From the NCBI RefSeq assembly GCF_018129065.1, contig NZ_JAAEDM010000027.1, positions 1 to 49,105 of the forward strand: a stretch of 49,105 nt of DNA. Direction: 5' to 3'. This DNA is from Neoroseomonas soli. GTDB taxonomy: Bacteria; Pseudomonadota; Alphaproteobacteria; Acetobacterales; Acetobacteraceae. This document shows positions 49,105-49,105 of this stretch, piece by piece. The notes below the pieces were generated by a model that was given only the letters and a program-made list of their open reading frames with translations, was not told where the DNA came from and searched no databases. Position 1 is the stretch's first letter; the number at the start of each line of letters is the position of its first letter. The position numbers were made by a program, and so were the translations under genes.

Positions 49105-49105
49105 G

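Noticed and set aside
1-49105. CRISPR arrays, retrons, toxin-antitoxin pairs, phage structural genes or insertion sequences
   Set aside because: I looked for regular repeats, reverse transcriptases, transposases and small paired genes and saw none. The only phage-like sequence is the insert within trigger factor.

Overview
The window is about 49 kb of very GC-rich DNA (roughly 70% by eye) with alphaproteobacterial features: a tRNA-Leu directly followed by the trigger factor gene, several Bug/TctC-type periplasmic binding proteins, a CoxD/CoxE/XdhC maturation cluster for a molybdenum hydroxylase, and many operon junctions with 4-base stop/start overlaps (ATGA or GTGA). An Acetobacteraceae member of the Roseomonas type is my best guess, but that is inference and no rRNA is present to test it. 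No CRISPR array, prophage, integrase or insertion sequence was seen.

Layout. 1-7145: the end of an NAD(P)HX dehydratase gene, a small unknown gene, malonyl-CoA decarboxylase, a gene-poor stretch with a short direct repeat, a large transketolase/AceE-like thiamine diphosphate enzyme, and an MFS transporter. 7699-9663: tRNA-Leu(UAG) and an oversized trigger factor. 9994-17338: a branched-chain amino acid type (Liv) ABC operon with two ATPases, three tandem paralogous binding proteins and two permeases. 17390-24904: a Bug-family binding protein facing a peptide ABC operon (two ATPases, binding protein, two permeases) that ends in a metallophosphatase. 24905-34757: mixed housekeeping genes, including a 3-hydroxyacyl-CoA dehydrogenase, an XpaC-like protein, lipoproteins, a second Bug protein, an alpha/beta hydrolase, YidB, a zinc alcohol dehydrogenase, a cupin/thiol-dioxygenase divergent pair and a CHAP-domain protein. 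35067-40286: RidA, a Gfo/Idh/MocA dehydrogenase, an EntS-like MFS exporter, a lipoprotein, an unknown protein and an amidase. 40319-44050: a small glycan-modification locus with two sulfotransferases and a two-domain glycosyltransferase. 44097-49104: molybdenum-hydroxylase maturation genes in the order coxG (partial), coxD, coxE, a split xdhC and a fused molybdopterin-binding/cytidylyltransferase protein, all on the minus strand.

How the genes work together. Much of the window serves uptake of organic nutrients: Liv, peptide and two Bug-type systems, with acyl-CoA and alcohol metabolism beside them. The right end prepares the cofactor of a CO-dehydrogenase-like or xanthine-dehydrogenase-like enzyme whose structural genes probably lie beyond the right edge.

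The most unusual item is the trigger factor. Its FKBP-type PPIase domain is interrupted by about 170 residues that resemble, from memory of the family, the jelly-roll carbohydrate-binding-like modules of phage tail fibres. Other points of interest are a strong intrinsic terminator built over the dppB stop codon inside the peptide operon, a hairpin that buries the Shine-Dalgarno sequence of a Bug-family gene, hairpins separating the triplicated Liv binding proteins, and a sulfotransferase/glycosyltransferase locus with a lower-GC second sulfotransferase.
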